64,000 nt of DNA from UBA981 sp942490995 (lineage in GTDB: Bacteria > Pseudomonadota > Gammaproteobacteria > Ga0077536), in the NCBI GenBank assembly GCA_942490995.1, contig CALOBG010000070.1:1-64000 (forward strand), written 5' to 3'. A program made the translations under genes and the position numbers. Position 1 is the stretch's first letter. Each line of letters opens with the position of its first letter. Shown one piece after another: positions 54,028 to 63,610 of the stretch. Below the pieces are notes generated by a model. It was not told where the DNA came from, made no database searches, and saw only the letters and a list, made by a program, of their open reading frames with translations.

Positions 54028-55701
54028 ATGGCAGAAGTGCAAATCAAGGTTCCCGACATCGGCGACTTCGACCTCGTCGATGTTATCGATGTGCTGGTCA
54101 GCCCCGGCGACACGGTCGCTGAAGAGGACCCGTTGATCACGCTGGAAAGCGACAAGGCGACGATGGATATCCCGGCGCCGCAGGCCGGCGAAATCGTGAC
54201 CGTGCACGTCAAGGTCGGCGATCAGATCGGCGAAGGCGCCTTGATCGTCACCCTCAACGCCGGCGCCGCACAAACGCCTGAGTCCGAAAAGAAGACACCA
54301 GCGCCGTCCGCTGCCGAGCCGGCAGCCGCGGCGTCCGACACAGCACCGGCAACCGCCGCATCAGCAGACACCGAAACAGCAGACACCGCGCCCGAACGTG
54401 AGCAGCCGGCGCCGTCATCGCCTGAGCCGACAACCGCGACCAGCATCGAGATCCGGGTTCCTGATATCGGCGATTTCGATGACGTCGACGTCATCGATAT
54501 CCTGGTCGCGGTCGGTGACAGCGTGGCCGTCGAAGATCCGCTGCTGACCCTGGAGAGCGACAAGGCGACCATGGATATCCCGGCGCCGGTGGCCGGGGTG
54601 GTGAGTTCAATCGACACCCAGGTCGGCGACAAGGTCTCCGAAGGTGACTTGATTGTGACCCTGAAAGCAGCCGCCGAGACCAGCGACGCGCCCGCGCCGA
54701 AAGCGCCCGCCGCGGCGGGCGTCGATGCGCCCTCGACCCCGGTTTCGCTGCCCAAGGCGCCAGCCCAGGCCAGCGAGGCCAGCGTCACGGCGCATCCGAG
54801 CAAAGCTTACGCCAGCCCTTCGATCCGTAAATTCGCGCGCGAACTGGGCGTCGATATCACGCTCGTTAAAGGCAGCGGCGCGAAGCAGCGCATCTTGAAA
54901 AGCGATGTCCAGGCCCACGTCAAGGAAGTCATGCAGGGCACCCGCGGCCAGGCCGGCAGCGGCTTTGGACTGCCGGCCGCGCCCGCTATCGACTTCAGCA
55001 AGTTCGGCAGCATCGAAACCACGCCGCTCAACAAGATCAAGAAACTCACCGGTCAGAACCTGCACCGTAGCTGGATCACCGTTCCTCACGTGTTCCAGAT
55101 GGACGAAGCGGACATCACCGAACTCGAAGCGTTTCGCCGCTCGAAAGCGGACGAAGCCGCGGAGAAAGGCGCCAAGCTCACGCTCCTGACCTTCCTCGTC
55201 AAGGCCTGCGTGGTGGCGCTGAAAAAATTCCCGGACTTCAATGCCTCCCTGTCGCCGGACGGCGAATCTCTGATCTACAAAAAATATTTTCACATGGGTA
55301 TCGCGGTCAACACCGAGCGTGGCCTGATGGTGCCGGTGATCCGCGACGTCGACAAAAAGGGACTCTACGAACTGGCCCTCGAAGTACGCGAGCTGTCACT
55401 CAAGGCGCGTGACAAGAAAATCACGCCGGCGGAAATGCAGGGCGCGTGTTTCACGATTTCGAGCCTCGGCGGGGTTGGCGGCACCGCGTTCACGCCGATC
55501 ATCAACATGCCCGAAGTCGCCATTCTCGGGGTCTCGCCGGCGGCCATGAAACCGGTCTGGCGCAGCGGTGAGTTCGTGCCGCGCCTGATGCTGCCGTTCA
55601 CGCTGTCCTACGATCACCGCGTCATCGACGGCGTCGCGGCGGCGCAGTTCACCCGCTACCTGACCACGGTACTCGGCGATATCCGCCACATTCTGTTGTG
55701 A
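54028..55701 (+). CDS. aceF: Pyruvate dehydrogenase E2, dihydrolipoamide acetyltransferase
   Basis: Core of the pyruvate dehydrogenase complex, 557 aa. Two lipoyl domains, each with ESDKATMDIPAP (lipoyl-Lys), at about residues 1-77 and 135-215 separated by an Ala/Pro linker; a peripheral subunit-binding domain (YASPSIRKFARELGVDITLV); then the catalytic trimer domain ending with SYDHRVIDGVAAAQF. No lpdA (E3) follows, so E3 is encoded elsewhere. Confidence 0.96.
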   Translation: MAEVQIKVPDIGDFDLVDVIDVLVSPGDTVAEEDPLITLESDKATMDIPAPQAGEIVTVHVKVGDQIGEGALIVTLNAGAAQTPESEKKTPAPSAAEPAAAASDTAPATAASADTETADTAPEREQPAPSSPEPTTATSIEIRVPDIGDFDDVDVIDILVAVGDSVAVEDPLLTLESDKATMDIPAPVAGVVSSIDTQVGDKVSEGDLIVTLKAAAETSDAPAPKAPAAAGVDAPSTPVSLPKAPAQASEASVTAHPSKAYASPSIRKFARELGVDITLVKGSGAKQRILKSDVQAHVKEVMQGTRGQAGSGFGLPAAPAIDFSKFGSIETTPLNKIKKLTGQNLHRSWITVPHVFQMDEADITELEAFRRSKADEAAEKGAKLTLLTFLVKACVVALKKFPDFNASLSPDGESLIYKKYFHMGIAVNTERGLMVPVIRDVDKKGLYELALEVRELSLKARDKKITPAEMQGACFTISSLGGVGGTAFTPIINMPEVAILGVSPAAMKPVWRSGEFVPRLMLPFTLSYDHRVIDGVAAAQFTRYLTTVLGDIRHILL

Positions 55702-55725
55702 TCGAGCGCGCGCGCGAATAACGGC

Positions 55726-56181
55726 ATGACCCGCATCACGGTAAATCGGCACCACCATGACGTCGCCGCCAGCGCGGACACACCGCTGCTGTGGGTATTA
55801 CGCGACGAACTTGCCCTGACCGGCGCCAAGTACGGTTGCGGCAAAGCCCTGTGCGGCGCCTGCACGGTGTATCTCGACGGCCAGCCGACGCGCGCCTGCG
55901 TAACCCCGCTGGCGGCGGTCGGCGAACGCGCGGTAACCACCATCGAAGGACTCGATACGCCGGTTGCCCGCGCGGTACAGACGGCCTGGCTGGAACTCGA
56001 GGTTGCGCAGTGCGGCTTCTGCCAGGGTGGACAGATCATGGCCGCGGTGGCCCTGCTGGAACGTACCCCGCAACCCGATAAGGCCGCCATCATCGCCGCG
56101 CTCGACGGTCACCTGTGCCGCTGCGCGACCTATGTGCGGATCGTGAAAGCGGTGCAACGCGCCGCCGAGCTGCTGGCGTGA
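55726..56181 (+). CDS. iorA: (2Fe-2S) subunit of xanthine-oxidase-family hydroxylase (IorA-like)
   Basis: A 151-aa electron-transfer subunit with the plant-type cluster motif GCGKALCGACTVYLDG and the C-terminal cluster motif CGFCQGGQIM and HLCRCATYVRI. Pairs with the large molybdopterin subunit downstream, whose GTG overlaps its stop (GTGA). Confidence 0.92.
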   Translation: MTRITVNRHHHDVAASADTPLLWVLRDELALTGAKYGCGKALCGACTVYLDGQPTRACVTPLAAVGERAVTTIEGLDTPVARAVQTAWLELEVAQCGFCQGGQIMAAVALLERTPQPDKAAIIAALDGHLCRCATYVRIVKAVQRAAELLA

Positions 56182-58349
56182 GCGTCGTCAAACTGTCGCG
56201 ACGCGAATTCCTGCGCCACGGTATCGGCGCCGGCGCCGGGCTGGCGCTGGCGGTGTCGCTGCAGCCGCGGCCCGCGTGGGCCACGCCGAACACCGAGGGC
56301 GCTGCAGAGCAGGGCTTCGAGGCCAACGCCTTCGTCCATATCGGCGTCGACAATCGGGTCACGGTGACGGTCAAACACATCGAGTTCGGGCAGGGCGTTT
56401 TCACCGGCCTCGCGACCCTGGTCGCCGAAGAACTCGACGCCGAGTGGTCACAAATGCTTGCCGTCGGTGCGCCCGCCGATCCGGCGCGCTACTACAACAC
56501 CAACTGGGGCGACAGGCAGGGCACCGGCGGCAGTTCGTCGATGAACAACTCGTGGACCCAGATGCGCCGCGCCGGCGCCACCGCGCGCGCCATGCTGGTC
56601 AACGCCGCGAGCGTAGCCTGGCAGGTACGCGCGAGCGAGATCACCGTTGCGCGCGGCCGCCTCGCGCATGCGGCGAGCGGGCGCGAGGCCAGCTTCGGCG
56701 AACTCGCTGCAGCCGCCGCGCGCCAACCGTTACCCAAAAACGTGACCCTGAAGGTAGCCGCGCGTTTCGTGCATATCGGCAAAAACCTTGCGCGCCTCGA
56801 CCGGGCCGACAAGGTCAGCGGGCGAGCGATTTATACCCAGGATTTCACCCGGCCCGGCATGTTGACCGCGCTGGTCGCGCATGCGCCGCGCTTCGGCGCG
56901 CGTGCAGGCAAAGTCGATGGCGAGGCCGCACTGGCCGTGGCCGGCGTGCAGCAGCTGGTTGAACTGCCACATGGCGTGGCGGTCGTGGCCAGGGATTTCT
57001 GGTCGGCGAAACTCGGCCGTGACGCACTCAGGATTGAATGGGACGAAAGCAGCGCCTTCAAACTCGGCACTCGCGACATCCTCGAGCGCTTCCGCGCGCT
57101 TTCGCGCAGCCCCGGCCTGGTCGCGCGCGATGACGGCGATGTCGAAACCGCGCTTGCCGCCGCGCATACCGTGCTCGAGGCCGAGTTCGAGTTTCCTTAC
57201 CTCGCGCACGCGGCGATGGAGCCGATGAATTGCGTCGCCCAGGTCCACGCGGATCGCTGCGAACTCTGGTACGGGGTGCAGGGGCAGAGCAACGATCTGC
57301 GCAACCTGTCGGCGGCGCTCGGCATCGCGCAGGATCGGATCCGCCTCAACATGCTGTACGCCGGCGGCTCATTCGGGCGCCGTTCCGATCGGCACAGTGA
57401 CTTCGTGGTCGAGGCGGCACGCATCGCCGCCGCGGTCCCGGGTTCACCGCCGGTCAAACTGATGTGGACCCGCGAGGATGACATGCGCGCCGGCGCCTAT
57501 CGACCGCTGAACGTACACCGCCTGCGCGGTGGCCTGGACAAGAACGGCAATATCGTCGCCTGGCAGCACCGCATCGTCGGCCAGTCGATCCTGTCCAGCG
57601 GCCGCGGCGCCGATGACAGCGGGGAGATCGACCGCACCGGCACCGAGGGCGCCGCAAACCTGCCCTACCCGATCCCGCACCTCAACGTCGAGGTCCATCA
57701 ACCCTACCTCGACGTGCCGGTGTTATGGTGGCGTTCGGTCGGCCATACCCACACCGCGTTTTCCACCGAAACGTTTCTCGATGAACTGGCCGCGGCGGCC
57801 GGGCGCGATCCCTATGAACTGCGGGTAGAACTACTGACCAACGACCCGCGCCGGCTGGCGGTGCTGCACGCCGCGGCGCGGGCCGCCGGTTGGGGTACGC
57901 CGCTGGGACCGGGCCGCGGGCGCGGCATCGCGGTGCATTACGCGTTCAAGACCTGGGTCGCCGAAGTTGCCGAAGTCACCCTCGGCGCGGACGGCGATTT
58001 CAGTGTCGATCGCATCGTCGCGGCAGTCGACTGCGGCATCGCGGTCAACCCGGATATCGTGCGCGCGCAGATCGAAGGCGGCATCGGCTATGCACTGTCA
58101 ACGGTGTTCGGCAGCGCCATCACCCTCGATGACGGCCGCGTGGTGGAAGACAATTTCGACACCTACAAGGTGCTGCGCCTGGCGCAGATGCCGGACGTCG
58201 AAGTACACATCGTGCCGTCCGACGAGGCGCCGACCGGAGTCGGCGAACCGGGCGTGCCGCCGCTCGCACCGGCCGTCGCCAATGCGCTGTTTGCGGCTGG
58301 CGGTCGACGCTACCGCGCGATGCCCTTCACAAGCAGCGCGAACACCTGA
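56178..58349 (+). CDS. iorB: Molybdopterin-binding large subunit, isoquinoline 1-oxidoreductase type (IorB-like), Tat-exported
   Basis: A 723-aa Mo-hydroxylase subunit (CoxL/IorB type). The N-terminus has a twin-arginine signal (SRREFLRHGIGAGAGLALAV), so the enzyme is periplasmic. Molybdopterin-domain features include GQGVFTGLATLVAEEL, FEFPYLAHAAMEPMNCVAQV, NLSAALGIAQDRIRLNMLYAGG and the final GVGEPGVPPLAPAVANALFA. Starts at GTG 56178; longer upstream frames overlap iorA. No XdhC or maturation factor is nearby; substrate probably an N-heterocycle or aldehyde, not proven. Confidence 0.92.
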   Translation: MSVVKLSRREFLRHGIGAGAGLALAVSLQPRPAWATPNTEGAAEQGFEANAFVHIGVDNRVTVTVKHIEFGQGVFTGLATLVAEELDAEWSQMLAVGAPADPARYYNTNWGDRQGTGGSSSMNNSWTQMRRAGATARAMLVNAASVAWQVRASEITVARGRLAHAASGREASFGELAAAAARQPLPKNVTLKVAARFVHIGKNLARLDRADKVSGRAIYTQDFTRPGMLTALVAHAPRFGARAGKVDGEAALAVAGVQQLVELPHGVAVVARDFWSAKLGRDALRIEWDESSAFKLGTRDILERFRALSRSPGLVARDDGDVETALAAAHTVLEAEFEFPYLAHAAMEPMNCVAQVHADRCELWYGVQGQSNDLRNLSAALGIAQDRIRLNMLYAGGSFGRRSDRHSDFVVEAARIAAAVPGSPPVKLMWTREDDMRAGAYRPLNVHRLRGGLDKNGNIVAWQHRIVGQSILSSGRGADDSGEIDRTGTEGAANLPYPIPHLNVEVHQPYLDVPVLWWRSVGHTHTAFSTETFLDELAAAAGRDPYELRVELLTNDPRRLAVLHAAARAAGWGTPLGPGRGRGIAVHYAFKTWVAEVAEVTLGADGDFSVDRIVAAVDCGIAVNPDIVRAQIEGGIGYALSTVFGSAITLDDGRVVEDNFDTYKVLRLAQMPDVEVHIVPSDEAPTGVGEPGVPPLAPAVANALFAAGGRRYRAMPFTSSANT

Positions 58350-58367
58350 AGTTTATTATCAATCCGC

Positions 58368-58419
58368 AAACGGGGACATTCTTGGTTTTCGGTATCAGAA
58401 ACCAGGAATGTCCCTGTTT
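58368..58419. repeat. REP-like imperfect hairpin
   Basis: Arms 58368-58390 and 58398-58419 are complementary at 20 of about 22 positions and contain GGGACATTC and its complement GAATGTCCC. The arm shares the GAATGTCCC core with the repeats at 59506-59577 and lies between iorB and the methyltransferase. Confidence 0.75.
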
Positions 58420-58582
58420 CTCGCCCCCGTTTCTCGTTTCCGCATTTTTGCCTCTTCGACGGCAATGATCTTAGACTTTGTGAGCAGGTTCATTGAGGTG
58501 CCAGGCAGGTCGCGGTTAGCTTTGAGCTCAGGCGCGCGGCTCATCGCGGCGCAAGCTGGCCATACTCGTCGGAGGATAAGCT

Positions 58583-59380
58583 GTGGAAGAACATGAAAAA
58601 GGCCAGGTTGCGACCTCGGCCGCGGAAATCTACGAGGAATTTTTTGTCCCCGCCCTGTTCTCACCCTGGCCGAGCCATGTTCTGAACGCGGCCGATGTCG
58701 AGTCAGGGGACTCGGTGTTGGATGTCGGATGTGGTACCGGGATCCTCGCCCGCTCGGCGCTGCGCGTGGTTGGCCCGTCGGGGAGCGTGGTCGGCGTGGA
58801 TGTGAACGAGGGAATGCTCCAGGTTGCCAGATCCAAAAGCACCGATGTGGAGTGGCGACAAGGGCAAGCTGAGTCACTGCCCTTTGCGCAGAATATGTTC
58901 GACCGCGTAGTCAGCCAGTTCGGGTTGATGTTCTTTCAGGACCGGATCAAGGCTGTATCGGAAATGATTCGCGTTATGAAACGCGGCGGCAAAGCGTGTG
59001 TCGCCGTCTGGGCTTCGTTATCGGCGACGCCAGGCTACGCGGCGGTCGCTGACATGTTAAGAGACGTTTTCGACGCGGAAACGGCGCGCTCTATCGAGGC
59101 GCCATATTGCCTCGGTGATGTTGATGAACTGGAAACGCTTTTCGAAAAATCAGGTGCTTCCAACATCTCGGTAAACACCGTCTCGGGCAAGGCCCGATTT
59201 GCATCGATTGATGCCTGGCTTTACACGGATATCAAGGGCTGGACCCTTGCGGAAGTTATCGATGACGACGGTTACGCGCGGCTGCGCCATTCGGCCCCCG
59301 AGTACCTTGGCAAGTTCGTCGGTGAAGACGGCAAGGTTGAATTTGACGCGCCGGCGAATCTTGTCACGTTCGATGCCTGA
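58583..59380 (+). CDS. Class I SAM-dependent methyltransferase
   Basis: A 265-aa methyltransferase from a GTG start preceded by a AGGAT box. SAM motif I is VLDVGCGTGILAR, with VVGVDVNEGML (motif II), ESLPFAQNMFDRVVSQFGLM (motif IV/V) and a MKRGGK (post-motif). Substrate unknown. Its G+C appears lower than the iorB gene and it is bracketed by REP-like repeats on both sides, a pattern compatible with a transferred cassette. Confidence 0.87.
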   Translation: MEEHEKGQVATSAAEIYEEFFVPALFSPWPSHVLNAADVESGDSVLDVGCGTGILARSALRVVGPSGSVVGVDVNEGMLQVARSKSTDVEWRQGQAESLPFAQNMFDRVVSQFGLMFFQDRIKAVSEMIRVMKRGGKACVAVWASLSATPGYAAVADMLRDVFDAETARSIEAPYCLGDVDELETLFEKSGASNISVNTVSGKARFASIDAWLYTDIKGWTLAEVIDDDGYARLRHSAPEYLGKFVGEDGKVEFDAPANLVTFDA

Positions 59381-59497
59381 CAAGCCGTTTGCGTGCAAGA
59401 GTCGACTGATACTTTCGCCCCATTGCCGTTTCGGCCGGCGGGTCGCCAGATGCGGTTCGATTCAGTTTGAGATCAGGAATTGAGAGATTCCAGATTT

Positions 59498-59577
59498 CTG
59501 ATAATCAGGAATGTCCCGGTTTCGCCCCAGGAATGTCCCGGTTTCGCCCTGATAATCAGGAATGTCCCGGTTTCGCT
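59498..59577. repeat. Three near-identical REP-like repeats
   Basis: Units CAGGAATGTCCCGGTTTCGC at 59506-59525, 59528-59547 and 59557-59576; the first and third are preceded by CTGATAAT. The GAATGTCCC core matches the hairpin at 58368-58419. No transposase is present nearby. Confidence 0.8.
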
Positions 59578-59632
59578 CCGCATCTGGTAGTGAGGACAGA
59601 GCGCAGTAGATCGTTTCCAAGTCCGTCGTTCT

Positions 59633-60487
59633 CTAGGTCCACCACCAACCGCGTCGCCGCAGGAAGCGCCGGATTTTGGCCAGCATCCGCAGCGGGAATA
59701 CGGATTCCAGCGCAGGATCGCCGATGACGCGGCCCTTGATATAGACCGCGGCCGTATATTTGTCACCCAGCGGGTGCATCATCGGCGCCAGACGACAATT
59801 TACCCGGATCCGTGCCAGCTTTTCGGCGTCCTCGGGGGTACGCACGTAAAACGAATTCACCTCGTCAGTGCGCGCATTGATGTACTCAAAGTCGCTCAGA
59901 TAACGATCGGTCGCGCGTTTCGCGGCATCATCATTGGCTTCGACAATCAGCACCCTGGGCTTGAACCGCGCCATATCCAGGCCACGTAGTACTTCAAGCT
60001 CGGTACCTTCAACATCAAGCGACAGAAAATCAATCTCCGCCACCGCCGGTGCATACGTTTCCAACAGCGTGCTGAGTCGGGCCGCCGCCACGGTCGTCGT
60101 TTCGAATCCGCCGAACGTCAGGCCCTGGCGGTCGTACGTACCGGCGACCTCCGCATCCCGTTCTTTCTTGGCACCAGAGAGCAAACCGCTTTCTTCGGCA
60201 AAAAACTCAATGCCCATTGCATTGTCTTCGCGAGCGCAAGCAACGTTGATGCACTTAGCGTTAACTCTCAAATCCCTGCAGCGGCTATAAAACTGCGGGT
60301 GCGGCTCAATGCATAATCCTTCCCACCCGTGTTTTTCAAACGCGTAGGAGTTACTCAGAAACAAACCATCAAATGCGCCGACATCGATATAAAAACCAAC
60401 AGGTTTGTGATCGAAAAAACGCATCAGGACAAAGTCTTCCCCGTGCTGGCCATAGTACCCGCCGGCGTATTCAGGGTGGTTCGCCAA
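59633..60487 (-). CDS. FkbM family methyltransferase
   Basis: A 284-aa FkbM-type SAM methyltransferase, commonly modifying sugars of surface polysaccharides or glycolipids. Motifs: QHGEDFVLMRFF near the N-terminus, GFYIDVGAFDGLFLSNS (SAM motif), CIEPHPQFYSRC, and the C-terminal half DFLSLDVEGTELEVLRGL. The start codon is TTG 60487, directly after an in-frame TAA. An upstream indel could hide a longer N-terminus. Confidence 0.85.
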   Translation of the reverse strand: MANHPEYAGGYYGQHGEDFVLMRFFDHKPVGFYIDVGAFDGLFLSNSYAFEKHGWEGLCIEPHPQFYSRCRDLRVNAKCINVACAREDNAMGIEFFAEESGLLSGAKKERDAEVAGTYDRQGLTFGGFETTTVAAARLSTLLETYAPAVAEIDFLSLDVEGTELEVLRGLDMARFKPRVLIVEANDDAAKRATDRYLSDFEYINARTDEVNSFYVRTPEDAEKLARIRVNCRLAPMMHPLGDKYTAAVYIKGRVIGDPALESVFPLRMLAKIRRFLRRRGWWWT

Positions 60488-60651
60488 AACTTAAGGTATC
60501 CCTGCCACGATGATGGGCGCATCTACGCAGACAATGGCTGCGCATTGCAATTTGAAATGACTTACTTTGACTGGCGATCCGGATCGCCTCGATGTACTCG
60601 TTCGTTCCGTACCCGAAAAGGCGTGTAGCTGGGCGTTGAATCCCGGATGAT

Positions 60652-61340
60652 TCATGAAAACTCCGTGGGATAGTTATATTTTTCAAACCACCAGTCGAAT
60701 CGCGTCTCCACCTGCTTGACGAAACCCGGTTTCAGCGTGTCCCGCCAGGCGCCGTAGCGCCCGTCTGTTACATGTTCTTGATGGAACAGGTTGGTTTTAT
60801 GATAAGTGGAATTTCCAGTACCGTCCGATTCAAACGTCAGTTCCGCGACGCGCCGGCAGATATCGGCGCTTAATGTGACAGTACTACGCTGCGCCAGATC
60901 TACAACCCCGAGCCTGTGTAAGGTACTGCATATCTCTGTCGCAGTATCGCTTCGCGGCCGTTTAGCATGGTTTCATAGCGCATCGCGTAGTCGGTCCGCG
61001 GCATCCATTGTTCATGCATCTCGATATAGCGGCCGACCAGATCCATCGATGCCACTGACCCGAATTTTCGATATTGACTCGCAACCGCATCGCGTACGTC
61101 GCGGTAGGAGTACAGCACGGCTTTCGCGGCGTCACTATGCACAGCATTGAAATCGTGCACTTTCATCAACATGCAATCGCGCTGCTCGATGTCCGCCCAA
61201 TCGCCGACCCAGCCCGCGTTAAAATTGCCGGTGTGCCGGGGATCGCTGTCGAGCGCCAGTCGGATGACGTTGTACAGCCAGGTGCTCGCAGAGCGTGGCA
61301 TGCCGGCGGCAATTACCAGTTCCTGTCGCGCGGTTGTCAT
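60652..61340 (-). CDS. Sulfotransferase, interrupted by a frameshift
   Basis: A PAPS-dependent sulfotransferase of about 229 aa when repaired. The 5' PAPS motif GMPRSASTWLYNVIRLAL and VLYSYRDVRDAVASQYRKFG are in one frame (61340 to about 60940). The reading then breaks and continues, after a two-base shift in a CTCT run (60934-60938), as LGVVDLAQRSTVTLSADICR and ends TDGRYGAWRDTLKPGFVKQV, giving a typical C-terminal end. Probably part of the surface-glycan cluster. Confidence 0.8.
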
Positions 61341-61382
61341 CGCGTGAAAGTCGCAATTGGCCCGGGTGGAGAATTCACGGGG

Positions 61383-62642
61383 CTAGCCATCCGCGGCCAC
61401 GGACAAGATTTCACGATAGTAGTCAAGGTATTGCTCCACCGCGGCGCGGCGCGCGTGCCGGGCCACGGCCCGGCGTCGCACATCATCTCTGAGTTGTTCG
61501 CTAGTATGTTCAAGTAACCAGATGATGCCGGCAGCGAGATCGGTCGGTTCGAAAGGGGTAGCCAGGTATCCCGTATGCTGATGCTCAATCATGTCCGGCA
61601 TACCGCCGACATCGAAACCCGCACACGCGATACCACAACACGTCGCTTCCTTGACTACGTTCGGAAGGTTGTCGGCCTGTGACGGCACCACCACTCCGTC
61701 AACAGCGTTGTAAACATCGATGAGTGCGTCTTCGTCGTCGATCGTTCCAAGTGAATAAACGGTGAAGCCCGACTGCGTCAGCGGCTCTTCGCGGACAGAT
61801 CCGATCACTACGAACGCCAGATCGTTAGTGTCAATTCGCCCCTCCAAGTGTGCCATCGCCTGACGCAGGTATGCGTAGCCTTTCCTTGGATCCGATGTCG
61901 CGTTCATCGCGCCAAAAGCAATAAGCTGTTTGCGGTGTGGCAAACCGAATCGGTCGCGCGCAGTGTTGCGGTCGCGTGGCGCGTAGTGATCAGTATCAAG
62001 CGGGTTAAAAATGTGCCGGATACGGGCACCCGCGAACAGTTTCGAGCGACTGGCGCACGCCGTGATCCAGCGGCTTGGACCTGCGATGGACAGGTTCGTG
62101 CCGCGCCATTGCTTTCGCTTGTATCGCCACACCAGGCGGTCAATGTCTAAGCCCCGGTCGTGTGTTTGGCGGTTACTCGAAGAATAACCGTCGGCGAAAC
62201 GCTCGACGTCATCGGGCAGCAAATAATGCTCGCTGCCGCAAAACGCCCACATGTCAGGCAACTTCCACACAACAGGCTTATTGAGCCTGCCGATCTCCCC
62301 AATTGAAATGGTATTGGAGCCTATCCAATGCATTTGGATGACATCACAATCAAGACTGTTGAGAAACCTGCCGGCGCCGCTCGGAAAAACATTCAATGTT
62401 CGAACAATCGGATTTTCTGAACGTTGGCAGGCAAGCATAAGGCGCCCGATCTGGCGCGCCAAACGTCGGCGCAATTGGCTTACCGGTAGTTCAACGACGG
62501 TGTCATCGTCGGTGAGCTTTTTGATCACATAAAGCTTCGAATCGACACCCTGACTACGAAAAGCCTTGTGCAATCGCTGAGCGCCCAGTGCTGCGCCCCC
62601 GCCACTATCGGCGTAACACAGATTGGCGACCCGAATTGACAC
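61383..62642 (-). CDS. Glycosyltransferase family 4 protein
   Basis: A 419-aa GT4/GT-B glycosyltransferase. N-terminal acceptor domain with YADSGGGAALGAQRLHKAFR, C-terminal donor domain with LIAFGAMNATSDPRKGYAYL and the catalytic E-x7-E-type region VVPSQADNLPNVVKEATCCG (second Glu of family pattern 'E..a.G.Pv'). Start set at GTG 62642, 2 nt from the epimerase stop; a longer frame reaches 62678. Builds a sugar onto an exported glycan, donor unknown. Confidence 0.88.
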   Translation of the reverse strand: MSIRVANLCYADSGGGAALGAQRLHKAFRSQGVDSKLYVIKKLTDDDTVVELPVSQLRRRLARQIGRLMLACQRSENPIVRTLNVFPSGAGRFLNSLDCDVIQMHWIGSNTISIGEIGRLNKPVVWKLPDMWAFCGSEHYLLPDDVERFADGYSSSNRQTHDRGLDIDRLVWRYKRKQWRGTNLSIAGPSRWITACASRSKLFAGARIRHIFNPLDTDHYAPRDRNTARDRFGLPHRKQLIAFGAMNATSDPRKGYAYLRQAMAHLEGRIDTNDLAFVVIGSVREEPLTQSGFTVYSLGTIDDEDALIDVYNAVDGVVVPSQADNLPNVVKEATCCGIACAGFDVGGMPDMIEHQHTGYLATPFEPTDLAAGIIWLLEHTSEQLRDDVRRRAVARHARRAAVEQYLDYYREILSVAADG

Positions 62643-62644
62643 CG

Positions 62645-63571
62645 TTAAGAACCAACAGCGTATGTTCTCGAAAACCATTCCCAGGTCTTGGCCACACCGT
62701 CGGCAAGCTCCGTGGCCGGGTTATAGCCGAAGCGCGTCCGCGCCTGCTCAATATTGCAATAGGTGTGTAGTATTTCGCCGGCACGGAAATCCTGATAGTC
62801 AACATCAAATTTGATGCCAGTTACCTTGCGAATGATGGCTATCAACTCGTTGACGGAAGTTGGTTTACCGAACCCCAGTTGATAAACGCCTTCCACACCG
62901 TGCTGGATGGAAGCAATGATGCCGTCACACAGATCTTCTACAAAAAGATAGTCGCGGGTCTGCGAACCATCACCGTAGACGGTCACCATGCCGCGCTCCA
63001 AGATGTCCTTCAAAAAGGCGGCAACAACGCTGCTTTTGTGGCGAGAATGGGGACCGTATATGTTCGAGAAACGCAAGCTCGCTGCCTTGAGGCCGTATGA
63101 TTGCGCATAGGCCCAGCAGTAACCCTCACCGGCCAACTTGGAAGCGCCATAGGGAGACGCTGGCTTGGCCGGCATCTCTTCGGAAATGGGCGGCTCTGCC
63201 TCGCCTAGTATCGCGCCACCCGTAGAGGCGCCAACGAAGCGCTGAATGCCACTGCTTCTCATCGTTTCCAGAATATTGAATGTACCGACGACATTGATGT
63301 CAAAATTGATCCTCGGATCTTCGATCGATTCGATAACGCGAGTGTGCGCGGCCAGATGGACCACCGCGTCACTGCCTTCGAGGGCGTCTTTGATGGCGTC
63401 TGGATCTCTGATATCCCCGTTGAGGTGCGACACCCGGTCACCGATTTCAAGGTCACCGCTGGGGTTTGACAGGTTATCCAGGATTACTACCTCTGCGTCG
63501 AGTTCCTCACGTAGTTTGGTGACCAGAGTTGTGCCGATGAACCCCAGTCCACCTGTAACGGAAATCTTCAT
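62645..63571 (-). CDS. NAD-dependent epimerase/dehydratase (UDP-sugar 4-epimerase-like)
   Basis: A 308-aa short-chain sugar-nucleotide epimerase. NAD motif VTGGLGFIGTTL (GxxGxxG), LDNLSNPSGD, catalytic YGASK (Y-x3-K) in PASPYGASKLAGEGY and RDYLFVEDLCDGI. Probably makes the sugar donor for the neighbouring glycosyltransferases. The ATG is followed by MKISVTGG, matching family starts. Confidence 0.92.
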   Translation of the reverse strand: MKISVTGGLGFIGTTLVTKLREELDAEVVILDNLSNPSGDLEIGDRVSHLNGDIRDPDAIKDALEGSDAVVHLAAHTRVIESIEDPRINFDINVVGTFNILETMRSSGIQRFVGASTGGAILGEAEPPISEEMPAKPASPYGASKLAGEGYCWAYAQSYGLKAASLRFSNIYGPHSRHKSSVVAAFLKDILERGMVTVYGDGSQTRDYLFVEDLCDGIIASIQHGVEGVYQLGFGKPTSVNELIAIIRKVTGIKFDVDYQDFRAGEILHTYCNIEQARTRFGYNPATELADGVAKTWEWFSRTYAVGS

Positions 63572-63610
63572 AAGCCAAGACTCCTCAATAGCGGTCCAAC
63601 AGCGGATCGT

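Noticed and set aside
60488..60651. Small protein between FkbM and sulfotransferase genes
   Set aside because: Short frames here lack any recognisable character and codon pattern; left as intergenic, perhaps a remnant.
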